From Flavihumibacter sp. ZG627 (GTDB lineage: Bacteria > Bacteroidota > Bacteroidia > Chitinophagales > Chitinophagaceae): a stretch of DNA of 64,000 bases. Both the position numbers and the translations under genes were made by a program. Below are positions 18,979 to 28,669 of the stretch, piece after piece. The stretch is from NCBI RefSeq assembly GCF_000814325.1, contig NZ_JPHF01000002.1:310001-374000 (forward strand), given 5' to 3'. Every line of letters begins with the position of its first letter. Position 1 is the stretch's first letter. The notes under the pieces are model-generated. The model had not been told where the DNA came from. It made no database searches and saw only the letters and a program-made list of their open reading frames with translations.

Positions 18979-20997
18979 ATGAATATCCGTAGCATCGGCA
19001 CATTCATTTTTTGTTTTTTTATTTCAGTAGTTTGTGCCCAGGATAAATCCCCGATCAAATTCGGTAAAATCAGTCCCGAAGATTTTAAGCAACAAGCTCC
19101 CAGCTTTGATACGAGCGCAAATGCCATAATTATTTCAGATGTCGGTACTTCCCGAATTTTACCAAATAACTCCGGCGGATTTGGATATGAATTCCAACGC
19201 CAGTTGCGCGTGAAGATCCTCAATAAAAATGGTCTTGATGCAGGTGATTTCAATATCCCTGTTTATATATCCCGTAATTCAGAAATGAAGGAAGAGTTGC
19301 GTGCCCTTAAAGCATTTACCTATAACCTGGAAGGTGCTAAAATAGTGGAAACAAAGCTTGATAATTCACAGGTTTTTACGGAAAAAGAAAACCGGAATTA
19401 TCACATGAAAAAATTTGCCCTACCTGCTTTGAAGGAAGGCTCCATTTTCGAGATCAGTTATACCATCCTATCTGATTTTCTTTTTGATTTCCGTCCCTGG
19501 CAGTTCCAGGGCGACTATCCCTGCCTCTGGAGTGAGTATAATGTAGAGATACCTGAATACTACCACTATGTTACATTAACACAGGGTTATCTTCCTTTTC
19601 ATATCAATAAATCAAAGGAAACATCCCGCACTTTTCTTATCAGGCCGAAAACCGGTCTCGATGCCAATAGCAGGCCATTTTCCATTGATGGTATGGTTGT
19701 TATGAAAACCTGGGTCATAAAAAATGTACCATCCTTAAAGGAAGAAGCATTCACTACAACAATTAATAATCACCGCAGCAAAATTGAATTCCAGCTTTCT
19801 GCAATTGTTTATCCCCAAAGTCCGATTGATTATGTAATGAACAGCTGGCCAAAAGTTTCAGAGGATATGATGAAACATGAAAATTTTGGTCTTCAGTTGT
19901 CAAAATTCAACGGTTGGCTCAAAGATGAATTGGAGAATGTAATTGGTAAAACCACTGATCCGCACGAGAAAACAAAGAAAATATTTGAATATGTTAGAGA
20001 TAATTATACTTGTGTAAGCCGGGGAAGCATTTATACCAGCACAACCCTTAAGAGTATCTTCAAACAAAAAAGCGGAACAGCAACCGATTTAAATCTTTTG
20101 CTCACTGCAATGCTGGAGCAGGCCGGCATTGAGACGTATCCTGTATTGCTTAGCACGCGTCGTCACGGTTTTACAAATGAGATTTATCCACTGATGGACA
20201 GGTTCAATTATGTGGTTACAGCTGCGCTGGTTGGTGAAAATGATTACCTGCTCGATGCCAGCATTCCGGAACTTGGGTTTAATATGCTCGATGAATCATG
20301 CTATAACGGTCATGCCCGTGTGTTGACCAAAGATCCACCGGCAATATTTCTTTCATCTGACTCCCTCCTTGAAAAGAAGGTGACCATGGCCTTTATTATT
20401 CCTGAAAACGGACAGTTCAATGGATATGTAAAAACACAGATGGGCTACTATAATTCATTAAGGTACAGGCACGCCATTAAACAATCAGGAGAAGCAGGTA
20501 TTATAGAAAAACTTAAGACAAGCCTTGGACCGGATTTTATTATAAAAGACGCTCGTTTTGATTCGCTTACACAGCTTGAGAAGCCTATTGCATTGCATTA
20601 TAATATTTCTCTTAAAGCTGACGATCCTGAAATAATCTATCTCAATCCTATTATTGGTGACGGATACAAAGAGAACCCTTTTAAATCTGCAACCCGCTTA
20701 TATCCCGTGGAGATGCCATACCGTATTGATGAAACTTACCTCCTTAATCTGGAGATCCCTCAAGGCTATGTTGTTGATGAAATTCCTAAATCAGCAAAAG
20801 TATCCCTCAATGATAGCGACGGTTATTTTGAATACCTGGTTTCATATGATAAAACCCGGATTCAACTCCGATGCAGGTTATTGTTGAATAAAACCACCTT
20901 TGTTCAGGAAGATTATGAGATCCTTAGAAATTTTTATGGCTTTATCGTTAATAAGCAGGCAGAACAGATCGTACTCAAAAAAACCGCGAAACCATGA
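18979..20997 (+). CDS. DUF3857/transglutaminase-like protein lacking catalytic residues
   Basis: A signal peptide (MNIRSIGTFIFCFFISVVCAQ) precedes an N-terminal DUF3857 beta domain and a transglutaminase-like domain. The ATG at 18979 is chosen over the TTG at 18931 because it starts the signal peptide. In active relatives the nucleophile lies in GDCKD; here the equivalent is GTATD, with Ala at codon 20080-20082. The His of the FNH motif is Tyr (codon 20209-20211). So the protein is probably not a transglutaminase or protease and may serve as a binding partner. It overlaps its paralogue by 4 bp. The frame is intact, arguing for a kept function. Confidence 0.8.
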   Translation: MNIRSIGTFIFCFFISVVCAQDKSPIKFGKISPEDFKQQAPSFDTSANAIIISDVGTSRILPNNSGGFGYEFQRQLRVKILNKNGLDAGDFNIPVYISRNSEMKEELRALKAFTYNLEGAKIVETKLDNSQVFTEKENRNYHMKKFALPALKEGSIFEISYTILSDFLFDFRPWQFQGDYPCLWSEYNVEIPEYYHYVTLTQGYLPFHINKSKETSRTFLIRPKTGLDANSRPFSIDGMVVMKTWVIKNVPSLKEEAFTTTINNHRSKIEFQLSAIVYPQSPIDYVMNSWPKVSEDMMKHENFGLQLSKFNGWLKDELENVIGKTTDPHEKTKKIFEYVRDNYTCVSRGSIYTSTTLKSIFKQKSGTATDLNLLLTAMLEQAGIETYPVLLSTRRHGFTNEIYPLMDRFNYVVTAALVGENDYLLDASIPELGFNMLDESCYNGHARVLTKDPPAIFLSSDSLLEKKVTMAFIIPENGQFNGYVKTQMGYYNSLRYRHAIKQSGEAGIIEKLKTSLGPDFIIKDARFDSLTQLEKPIALHYNISLKADDPEIIYLNPIIGDGYKENPFKSATRLYPVEMPYRIDETYLLNLEIPQGYVVDEIPKSAKVSLNDSDGYFEYLVSYDKTRIQLRCRLLLNKTTFVQEDYEILRNFYGFIVNKQAEQIVLKKTAKP

Positions 20998-22910
20998 GTA
21001 GTCATTTGAAGAAGCTTTTTTTCCTTGCTTCATTTCTTACGGCGGCCAGTTTCAATATATCGGCGAGCGAATATCCATTCATGAATATCCCGGCACAACT
21101 GGTAAAAAATTCGAATGCGGTTATCCGTCTTCAGGAACAGGTTATTGAAATTCACTCCCTGGGAAAGATTACGGTTAAAGACCGCCGTATCGTTACCATC
21201 CTCAATGCGTCAGGCGATCAGCACGCATATCTGGTAGCCGGTTATTCTAAAATGGTATCTATTGAAAAAATCGATGGAACACTCTTTGATGCTGCAGGCA
21301 ATAAAATTCGCAGCTTAAAAAAATCGGAGATCAAAGATGAAAACTATACCATCTCCGGTCAGATGATTGATGATAATCGCTATAAATACCATAATTTTTA
21401 TCATAGAACTTACCCGTATACAGTAGCGTATGAGCTTGAATATAGCCAATCGCAAAGTCTTTCTATCCCTGATTGGACTCCGCTGAGAACCCGGGGAGTT
21501 TCAGTGATGCAAAGTAGTTATACTGCCATCATGGATAAGGACTACCAGTTAAGAACAAGGGAGTATAATATATCAAGCCCAGCTGTTATTTCAAACAACG
21601 GTTCAAGGAAGATCCTGAAATGGTCGATCTCAAACCATCCTGCAATTGTTGGAGAATATGCAGCACCGTCCATAGAAGAATTGGCACCCCATATTACAAT
21701 ATCTCCTTCCACTTTTCGGATCGATGACTTTAATGGCTCCCTCAGCAGTTGGGAAGACTATGGTAATTTTTATGCTAAACTTAATGCTGGAAGAGATCAG
21801 CTACCCGAAGCTACCCGCCAAAAAGTAAAACAACTGATAGAAGGGTTGAAAAACGACGAAGAAAAAGTAAAAACAATTTATCATTATCTACAGCAAACCA
21901 CACGCTATGTTGGTGTTCAGCTGGGGATTGGAGGGCTCCGTACTTTCCCTGCCAGTTATGTTGTTGAGAATGGATACGGCGACTGTAAAGCCCTTTCAAA
22001 TTATATGGTTGCCCTGCTAAAGGAAGCAGGTATAAAGGCACATTATGTGCTTATTGGTGCAGGGGATGATATGAGGGAATTTCCTGCAGATTTTCCTTCA
22101 GATAATTTTAATCATATTGTATGCGCAGTTCCACTGAAAAATGATACTATGTGGCTGGAATGTACCAGCCAAACTAAGGCAGCAGGATATATGGGAAGCT
22201 TTACAGGAAATAGAAATGCATTACTTGTAACAGAGGCTGGTGGTAAGCTGGTTCGCACTCCTGCATATAAAAAAGACGATAACCAATTCTGGTCAAAAGT
22301 AACCGCAACATTAGAAACCGATGGTAGCCTCAGGGCATCTCTGATTAATCATTACCAGGCACTCTGTAGTGATGATGTTCATGCCCGCATCCATCATTAT
22401 TCAAAAGAGGAACTTCAAAAATACCTGAAGAAAAATATTGACCTGCCGGATTATGACCTCATTTCATTTGACTACAAAGAGTTTGAGGGAAAGCTGCCTG
22501 TCATTATGGAAGACCTGAATATCATTGCGCATAACTATGCCCAGTTTAGTGGTAAGAGATTATTTATTCTGCCTAATATCGGTAATAGATGGAGCACAAA
22601 AATAAATACTGATACTGCGCGTCTCTATAACATTGAACTTTCTGAAGAAAGGATTGAAAACGATACGGTTCACATAACTATACCGCCGGGTTATCTGGTA
22701 GAAAGCAAACCCAAAAACGTTGATCTCAAAACTCCTTTCGGTTCATATAATTCTACAATAGAATATACTGACGACAAAATTATCTATCATCGTAGGTTAG
22801 AACTGAATAAAGGCAATTTTAAAGCGAACGCTTATAATGATCTGGTGGCTTTCTATGATAATATTTATAAGTCTGATAATAGCAGGATTGTATTTAAGAA
22901 AACGGAATGA
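20994..22910 (+). CDS. DUF3857/transglutaminase-like protein with intact catalytic Cys and His
   Basis: A paralogue of the preceding gene with its own signal peptide (ending NISASEYPF), a DUF3857 domain over the first ~280 residues, then a transglutaminase-like core. GYGDCKALS has the Cys (codon 21984-21986), and FNHIV has the His (codon 22113-22115). The acidic member is likely in MWLECTSQ. Family members are exported and proposed to be cysteine-type amidases or cross-linkers; no substrate is known. The ATGA overlap with the upstream paralogue implies coupled, near-equal synthesis of an active and an apparently inactive partner. Confidence 0.85.
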   Translation: MSSHLKKLFFLASFLTAASFNISASEYPFMNIPAQLVKNSNAVIRLQEQVIEIHSLGKITVKDRRIVTILNASGDQHAYLVAGYSKMVSIEKIDGTLFDAAGNKIRSLKKSEIKDENYTISGQMIDDNRYKYHNFYHRTYPYTVAYELEYSQSQSLSIPDWTPLRTRGVSVMQSSYTAIMDKDYQLRTREYNISSPAVISNNGSRKILKWSISNHPAIVGEYAAPSIEELAPHITISPSTFRIDDFNGSLSSWEDYGNFYAKLNAGRDQLPEATRQKVKQLIEGLKNDEEKVKTIYHYLQQTTRYVGVQLGIGGLRTFPASYVVENGYGDCKALSNYMVALLKEAGIKAHYVLIGAGDDMREFPADFPSDNFNHIVCAVPLKNDTMWLECTSQTKAAGYMGSFTGNRNALLVTEAGGKLVRTPAYKKDDNQFWSKVTATLETDGSLRASLINHYQALCSDDVHARIHHYSKEELQKYLKKNIDLPDYDLISFDYKEFEGKLPVIMEDLNIIAHNYAQFSGKRLFILPNIGNRWSTKINTDTARLYNIELSEERIENDTVHITIPPGYLVESKPKNVDLKTPFGSYNSTIEYTDDKIIYHRRLELNKGNFKANAYNDLVAFYDNIYKSDNSRIVFKKTE

Positions 22911-22915
22911 TCAGA

Positions 22916-23971
22916 TTATTGAATCGATTGTTCAACCACTTGTCTGATCTCTTCAAAAATGGTTCTTTTCTGATCGGGGCTGTCAGATTTCGTAAAAACA
23001 ACCGCAGCATAGCCTTTTCCGCGATGGATCCATGGCCAGGTTCCGCTGATACCCGGGCAGTTCACAAGAATGCCATTCCCTTCGGCATCCTTCTCCTCGA
23101 TCCAGCAACCAAGGCCGTAGGAATTGCCCTGTGATAAGGGTGATGTATAAACTATTTTTGCATCGGCAGCCTGCAGTTTCAGGATCTCATTAACAGAGCG
23201 CTCTGTCAGAACCTGTTTGCCATTGAATTGCCCCTTATTGAGTAACATCGCCAGGAATTTTATATAATCTTCAGCTGAGGATTTTCCACCCCCTGACGGA
23301 TTCTCTGCATAGGCATCATCGCTCATGAAATTTGTTCTCTTAAAACCAAGGTGTTTTCCGATACGGTCGCGCACCAGCCTGTCAAAATTCTTCTTACTGA
23401 TGATCTCTAATACCCGTCCAGCTATATTATGACCGATGTTTCCATAATAGAATTCTGTTCCCTGTTTCGATTTAAGATTCCTGTCTTTTGCGATGGCATT
23501 CACCTCCTCTTCAAGCGTATTATATTTTTTCTTTTTGATGGCGGCCCTGAAACTGGGAAGATCCGTTTCTATCCCCGTTGTATGTGTTAAACAGTGACGA
23601 AGAGTAATATAGCCTTTGCTATAACTCTCCAATGCGGGTATATAATCACCCAGGCGATCGTCGAGTGATATCTTGCCTTCTTCCACGAATGTCATGACCA
23701 ATGCAGCTGTAAGCCATTGGCTTGCCGCACCAATATTTTCCTGCTGGGTGGTTTTCATCTCACCAAACTCACGTTTATATATATCCTTTCCATCCTTATA
23801 AATGATCATGGCAAAATCTGTCCCGAGATCCTTACTATTCTTCTCAAGTACGGAAGTAATTGCAGGGATATCAATAAGTCCGGCCCGAAGTTTTGGCTTG
23901 GCCTGTGCCAAAATATTAGCGGACGGGGCCAGTGCCAGAGAAAAGAATAAAGTCTTCAAAAGGTTACTCAT
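22916..23971 (-). CDS. Serine hydrolase (beta-lactamase fold) homologue lacking SxxK
   Basis: Exported (signal peptide ending NILAQA), with the class C beta-lactamase/esterase fold (PF00144): EEGKISLDDRLGDYIP, TLRHCLTHTTGIETDL, YYGNIGHNIAGRVLE (the Y-x-N motif, Y176 and N178), and the C-terminal GLGCWIEEKD region. The nucleophile segment, normally SxxK, reads AASQ (A82, Q85); aligning from the conserved EEGK places Ala where Ser and Gln where Lys belong. The frame is intact and full length, so it looks like a pseudoenzyme. The ATG at 23971 is preferred to the TTG at 23977. It converges on the DUF3857 pair with a 5-bp gap. Confidence 0.8.
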   Translation of the reverse strand: MSNLLKTLFFSLALAPSANILAQAKPKLRAGLIDIPAITSVLEKNSKDLGTDFAMIIYKDGKDIYKREFGEMKTTQQENIGAASQWLTAALVMTFVEEGKISLDDRLGDYIPALESYSKGYITLRHCLTHTTGIETDLPSFRAAIKKKKYNTLEEEVNAIAKDRNLKSKQGTEFYYGNIGHNIAGRVLEIISKKNFDRLVRDRIGKHLGFKRTNFMSDDAYAENPSGGGKSSAEDYIKFLAMLLNKGQFNGKQVLTERSVNEILKLQAADAKIVYTSPLSQGNSYGLGCWIEEKDAEGNGILVNCPGISGTWPWIHRGKGYAAVVFTKSDSPDQKRTIFEEIRQVVEQSIQ

Positions 23972-24183
23972 ATACAATGATTAGGAGATAAAATTAAGCG
24001 TTGAATGCTGCTAATAACGTTAAAAACCATACTTATATGTTTTATACTGAAAAAATTACAGGAAACCAGAGACAATACTGCTCTGGCGTCAGGTCGTATT
24101 GTTTTTTTCTGCCATAGTTGCCGGAATAAAAGCTTGGACAGAGGTTTGATGATTGATAATACAACCTAGAAGAAAACATAAAT

Positions 24184-26781
24184 ATGAACCTGAATAATTT
24201 TACCGTCAAGGCGGGTGAGCTTATCCAGAATGCACAGCAGTTGGCATTTAACGGTCAGCATACCAATATTGAAACAGAACATTTATTAAAGGCATTGCTC
24301 GACCAGTCCGATTCACCCATCGAATATCTTCTTAAAAAGAATGCCGTTAACATTACCCAACTTGAGGCACAGCTTGACCAATTGATTGATAAGCTTCCAA
24401 AGGCACAAGGCGAGCCTGCTCAGGCAATCAGCCGTGATACCAATAATGTGGTACTTAGGGCTGGTTCTGTCCTCAAATCATTTGGCGATGAGTTTGTAAC
24501 GCCTGAACACCTTTTGCTCGCCATTCACCAGGGCAATGATTCTACCGCAAAACTGCTCAAGGATGCGGGACTTACTGAAAAAGGACTTATTGCCTCTATA
24601 AAGGAATTGCGAAAAGGTGATACCATCACTTCCCAAACCCAGGAAACCCAGTTCAATACGCTTAACAAATATGCCAAAAACCTCAATGAACTTGCAAGAA
24701 ATGGAAAGCTTGACCCCGTTATTGGACGCGATGAAGAGATCAGGCGTACACTTCATATTTTAACGCGTCGTAGCAAGAACAATCCCATCCTTGTGGGTGA
24801 GCCAGGTGTTGGTAAAACTGCCATTGCTGAAGGCCTCGCAATGCGCATAATGAATGGTGATGTGCCGGAGAACCTGAAAAGCAAGATCATTTTTGCGCTT
24901 GACATGGGCCAGTTGATTGCAGGTGCCAAATATAAAGGTGAATTTGAAGAACGCCTTAAAGGTGTTGTGAACGAAGTGGCCAAAAGTGATGGTGAGATCA
25001 TTCTGTTTATTGATGAGATACATACCCTGATAGGCGCAGGTGGTGGAGAAGGCGCAATGGATGCTGCCAATATTCTTAAGCCTGCTTTGGCAAGAGGTGA
25101 GCTGAGAGCAATAGGAGCAACTACTCTTAATGAATACCAGAAATATTTTGAGAAAGACAAAGCACTTGAACGGCGTTTCCAGAAAGTAATGATTGATGAA
25201 CCATCTGTAGAAGATGCTATTTCAATTTTGCGCGGAATCAAAGATCGTTATGAAACGCACCATCATGTACGTATTAAGGACGAAGCAATTATTGCGGCTG
25301 TTGAGTTATCGCACCGGTATATTACTGACAGGTTCCTCCCTGATAAGGCTATTGACCTCATTGATGAAAGCGCTGCAAAACTCAGGCTCGAGATGAATTC
25401 CATGCCGGAAGAACTCGATAAACTCGAGCGCCAGATAAGGCAGCTCGAAATTGAGCGTGAAGCCATCAAGCGGGAGAATGATGATGAAAAACTTAAGGAA
25501 CTTGGAATAGAAATAGGCAACCTCAGCGTTGAGCGTGATACCCTGAAAGCCAAATGGCAGCAGGAAAAAGATATGGTGGAGAAGGTTCAGACGGCAAAAG
25601 CATCGATAGAGGATTTGAAGCTTGAAGCAGAGAAAGCAGAGCGTAACGGCGACTATGGAAAAGTTGCCGAGATCCGTTATGGAAAAATCCAGGAGCAGGA
25701 AAAGATAATCAACGACCTAAGTGCAGAGTTGAAAGAATACAGCCAGCATAGCAGCAGGCTTATGAAAGAGGAAGTGGATGCAGAAGATATTGCAGAATCA
25801 GTGGCAAAAGCTACTGGTATACCGGTTGCAAAAATGTTGCAGAGTGAAAAAGAAAAGTTACTCCAGCTGGAGGATCACCTGCACGATCGTGTGGTAGGAC
25901 AGGAAGAGGCGATCACTGCCGTTGCCGATGCCATTAGAAGAAGCAGGGCTGGACTAAGTGACCCGCGCCGACCTATCGGATCATTCATTTTCCTTGGTAC
26001 AACCGGTGTGGGTAAAACAGAATTAGCAAAGGCTCTTGCTGCCTATCTCTTTGATGACGAACACATGATGACCAGGATAGACATGAGTGAATACCAGGAA
26101 AAGCATTCTGTTTCCCGACTTGTAGGCGCCCCTCCGGGTTATGTTGGTTATGATGAAGGAGGCCAGCTTACCGAATCTGTAAGACGTAAACCTTATAGTG
26201 TTGTTTTACTTGATGAAATCGAGAAGGCACACCCTGATGTTTGGAACGTGATGCTGCAGGTACTGGATGATGGCCGACTCACCGATAATAAAGGCAGGGT
26301 TGTGGATTTCAAGAATACCATAATAATTATGACAAGCAATATCGGAAGTCATATTATACAGGGAAATTTCGAAGATGTTACAGAAGACAATAAAGAAGAA
26401 GTAGTAGATCGTACAAAGCGTGAAGTGATGGACTTATTAAGGCAGACCATCCGCCCTGAGTTCCTGAACAGGGTCGACGAGATCATCATGTTCCAACCCC
26501 TGATGAAGAATGATATCCGGAACATCATCCGCATTCAGTTAGCTCAATTGCATGAACTGGTGGCAAAGAATAATATTCAGCTTAAGTTCAGCGACTATGC
26601 GATTGATTTCCTTGCCGAGCATGGATTTGATCCTGTATTTGGTGCAAGGCCGCTAAAGAGACTCATTCAGAAGGAGATCGTCAACCAACTCAGCAAGCGC
26701 ATACTCATGGGTGATATAGAAAAGGATCGCCCGGTTTTAGTGGATGTATTTGATGGTGTTGTTGTTTTCAGGAATGATTAA
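24184..26781 (+). CDS. clpB: ATP-dependent disaggregase ClpB
   Basis: An AAA+ Hsp100 disaggregase that works with DnaK to resolubilise aggregates. Order: Clp N domain (~1-145), first AAA module with GEPGVGKT, the coiled-coil middle domain (~405-530, very Glu/Lys/Leu-rich), second AAA module with GTTGVGKT, and the C-terminal D2-small domain (GFDPVFGARPLKRLIQKE). Length 865 is typical, and the M-domain separates it from ClpA/ClpC. It heads a run with the SRAP gene (8-bp gap) and a YdeI-like gene. No CIRCE or other heat-shock operator was recognised upstream. Confidence 0.98.
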   Translation: MNLNNFTVKAGELIQNAQQLAFNGQHTNIETEHLLKALLDQSDSPIEYLLKKNAVNITQLEAQLDQLIDKLPKAQGEPAQAISRDTNNVVLRAGSVLKSFGDEFVTPEHLLLAIHQGNDSTAKLLKDAGLTEKGLIASIKELRKGDTITSQTQETQFNTLNKYAKNLNELARNGKLDPVIGRDEEIRRTLHILTRRSKNNPILVGEPGVGKTAIAEGLAMRIMNGDVPENLKSKIIFALDMGQLIAGAKYKGEFEERLKGVVNEVAKSDGEIILFIDEIHTLIGAGGGEGAMDAANILKPALARGELRAIGATTLNEYQKYFEKDKALERRFQKVMIDEPSVEDAISILRGIKDRYETHHHVRIKDEAIIAAVELSHRYITDRFLPDKAIDLIDESAAKLRLEMNSMPEELDKLERQIRQLEIEREAIKRENDDEKLKELGIEIGNLSVERDTLKAKWQQEKDMVEKVQTAKASIEDLKLEAEKAERNGDYGKVAEIRYGKIQEQEKIINDLSAELKEYSQHSSRLMKEEVDAEDIAESVAKATGIPVAKMLQSEKEKLLQLEDHLHDRVVGQEEAITAVADAIRRSRAGLSDPRRPIGSFIFLGTTGVGKTELAKALAAYLFDDEHMMTRIDMSEYQEKHSVSRLVGAPPGYVGYDEGGQLTESVRRKPYSVVLLDEIEKAHPDVWNVMLQVLDDGRLTDNKGRVVDFKNTIIIMTSNIGSHIIQGNFEDVTEDNKEEVVDRTKREVMDLLRQTIRPEFLNRVDEIIMFQPLMKNDIRNIIRIQLAQLHELVAKNNIQLKFSDYAIDFLAEHGFDPVFGARPLKRLIQKEIVNQLSKRILMGDIEKDRPVLVDVFDGVVVFRND

Positions 26782-26789
26782 TTTTAAAG

Positions 26790-27539
26790 ATGTGTTATTA
26801 TAACCGGCTGATCATTCCGGTCAGCCAATCTATACAATTGGGAGATTATGCCATAGCACTGCCGGAAGGCTGTCCTATGGCATTTCCTGTACAGAGTGGA
26901 TTTGAATATGCACAATGGCCTATTATTAGAATACATTCCGGAAATGATCTGCCCGAGGCAGTTATGGCACATTGGGAATTTATAGCACCATGGATGAAGA
27001 CAATGAAGGATGTTGAGGCAGGCCGGCAAAAATATACCACCCTGAATGCTGTTGGTGAAAAGGTGTTGGAATCAAAACTTTATCGGGAAGCTGCCCTGCA
27101 CCAAAGATGCCTGGTGCCCTCCAGTGGATTTTATGAATGGCGCCACTGGAAGCCGGAGGGAAGTAAGAAAGACCTTGCTATACCCTATTTTGTTCATCTG
27201 CCGGCACAGGAGATTTTCTTTATTGCAGGCGTATGGCAAAACTGGACCGATCAGGCTACTGGTGAATACCTGACCGGATTCGCATTACTCACCACTGCTG
27301 CCAATTCATTAATGGAACAGGTGCATAATAAGAAAAAGCGCATGCCGTTGGTGCTACCTCCTGATCTGGCGCTTGAATGGATAAAACCTGGCCTGTCAGA
27401 AAAACGCATTCATGAATTATCCAATTACCAGGCGGAGGCTGCCCTGATGAAAGCAAGCCCCATCCGTAAAGATTTTCGCACCGCACTTGATCCCCTTGAA
27501 AGTTGGTCTTATGAGGGCTTACCTGAACTGAATTTTTAA
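26790..27539 (+). CDS. SRAP/HMCES-type abasic-site-binding protein
   Basis: A SOS-response-associated peptidase-family protein (YedK/HMCES). Members use Cys2 to form a thiazolidine crosslink with abasic sites in single-stranded DNA, shielding them at forks. The sequence starts MCYYNR, which leaves Cys2 after Met removal, and carries PSSGFYEW (active-site Glu) and VHNKKKRMPLVL (active-site His). Length 249 is normal. It starts 8 bp after clpB and ends 1 bp before the next start, so it is likely cotranscribed with a chaperone gene instead of sitting in an SOS unit. No LexA-type operator was recognised. Confidence 0.92.
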   Translation: MCYYNRLIIPVSQSIQLGDYAIALPEGCPMAFPVQSGFEYAQWPIIRIHSGNDLPEAVMAHWEFIAPWMKTMKDVEAGRQKYTTLNAVGEKVLESKLYREAALHQRCLVPSSGFYEWRHWKPEGSKKDLAIPYFVHLPAQEIFFIAGVWQNWTDQATGEYLTGFALLTTAANSLMEQVHNKKKRMPLVLPPDLALEWIKPGLSEKRIHELSNYQAEAALMKASPIRKDFRTALDPLESWSYEGLPELNF

Positions 27540-27540
27540 T

Positions 27541-28041
27541 ATGGTCAGGTTCACAGCACATATAGAGAAATTTGGACAGATGGGAGAAAAAACCGGCTGG
27601 ACATATGTTAAAGTTCCCGCAGCAATTGCAATAAAACTCAAACCGGATTGCAGGAAGTCGTTTAGGATTAGGGGCAAATTGGATGATCTGGAAATATCGG
27701 GAATGGCACTGATGCCCATGGGGGAGGGTGATTTCATCCTGGCGCTTAAAACGGAACTGCGCAGGAAGCTGTTAAAACGTGCAGGTGATACGCTCAAACT
27801 TGCCCTGGAAGAAGATACAATTCCATATGAGTTAAATCCTGATCTACTGCTATGCCTGAAAGATGAGCCCGATGCGTTTGCCTATTTTAATACACTTACG
27901 TCATCGCACAAAGTGTATTTCAGCAAATGGATCGATTCGGCAAAGACCGAAGAAACAAAAGCCAGCCGCATTGCCGAAGCGGTTATAGCCCTTTCAAAGG
28001 GCTGGGGATATCCTGAAATGTTAAGGGCCAGGAAGGCCTGA
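27541..28041 (+). CDS. DUF1905/YdeI-OmdA family protein
   Basis: The first ~90 residues are a DUF1905 domain (VRFTAHIEKFG, GWTYVKVPAAIA, GKLDDLEISGMALMPMG). The C-terminal ~60 residues match the YdeI/OmpD-associated helix bundle (FNTLTSSHKVYFSKWIDSAKTEETKASRIAEAV). Neither domain has a firm biochemical role; some YdeI proteins affect resistance to cationic peptides. It begins 1 bp after the SRAP stop, so it is the third gene of the clpB run. Confidence 0.8.
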   Translation: MVRFTAHIEKFGQMGEKTGWTYVKVPAAIAIKLKPDCRKSFRIRGKLDDLEISGMALMPMGEGDFILALKTELRRKLLKRAGDTLKLALEEDTIPYELNPDLLLCLKDEPDAFAYFNTLTSSHKVYFSKWIDSAKTEETKASRIAEAVIALSKGWGYPEMLRARKA

Positions 28042-28104
28042 ACAATTGTAGCCGGCTTTTGTTGATATATTTACAAACCAAAGCCCTGCCAAACAGAACA
28101 AACC

Positions 28105-28653
28105 ATGATAAATCAGAATAAATTAGAGATCATTGAGCCCCGGACAGTATGGATCGGGGAAGAAAAAGCAGAATTAAGCCTTGTAATGTATGGCGATTAT
28201 GAAAGTGAAGCCTGTGCCAAAGCACAGGATGTGATCGATCTTTTGCTCAAACAATATGATGGGCGTATTAGATTCCAGTTCCGTCATTTTCCACTAACCC
28301 GAATCCACCAATTTGCCCATAAGGCAGCCGAGGCAGCAGTGGCTGCTGTACAGGAAGGGAAATTCTGGGAAATGCATCATCTTCTTTTCGCACATCGTAA
28401 AAGATTGGGATCCATTAGCTTAAAAGAATACGCCCTTGAAGCCGGCGTAAAAGACAAGAATTTTATTCCAAAATTGGTCGACTCGGTTTATGGTTGGACA
28501 GTAAGGGCAGATCTCCTGGAAGGAGTGGGAAAAGGAGTACGTGATGTTCCTGCCCTTTTTATAAATGACCAGCTTTATGAAGGCAAGTTTACACAGCCTG
28601 CTTTGTCAAAAACTCTCCTTGAAAGGTTACCTGCCAGGAAGAAAAGAGCATAA
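28105..28653 (+). CDS. DsbA/thioredoxin-fold protein with SxxC instead of CxxC
   Basis: A thioredoxin-4/DsbA-type domain resembling those found at the C-terminus of some NhaA proteins: MYGDYESEACAKAQ, RFQFRHFPLTRIHQFAHKAAEA, FWEMHHLLFAHR, and the cis-Pro loop DVPALFIND. The usual DYECPYC has become DYESEAC, so the N-terminal Cys is Ser (codon 28204-28206) and only the second Cys remains. That rules out ordinary dithiol oxidase activity. No signal peptide is visible, so it is probably cytoplasmic. It stands 63 bp after the YdeI-like gene. Confidence 0.8.
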   Translation: MINQNKLEIIEPRTVWIGEEKAELSLVMYGDYESEACAKAQDVIDLLLKQYDGRIRFQFRHFPLTRIHQFAHKAAEAAVAAVQEGKFWEMHHLLFAHRKRLGSISLKEYALEAGVKDKNFIPKLVDSVYGWTVRADLLEGVGKGVRDVPALFINDQLYEGKFTQPALSKTLLERLPARKKRA

Positions 28654-28669
28654 GAATCCTGAAAACAGG

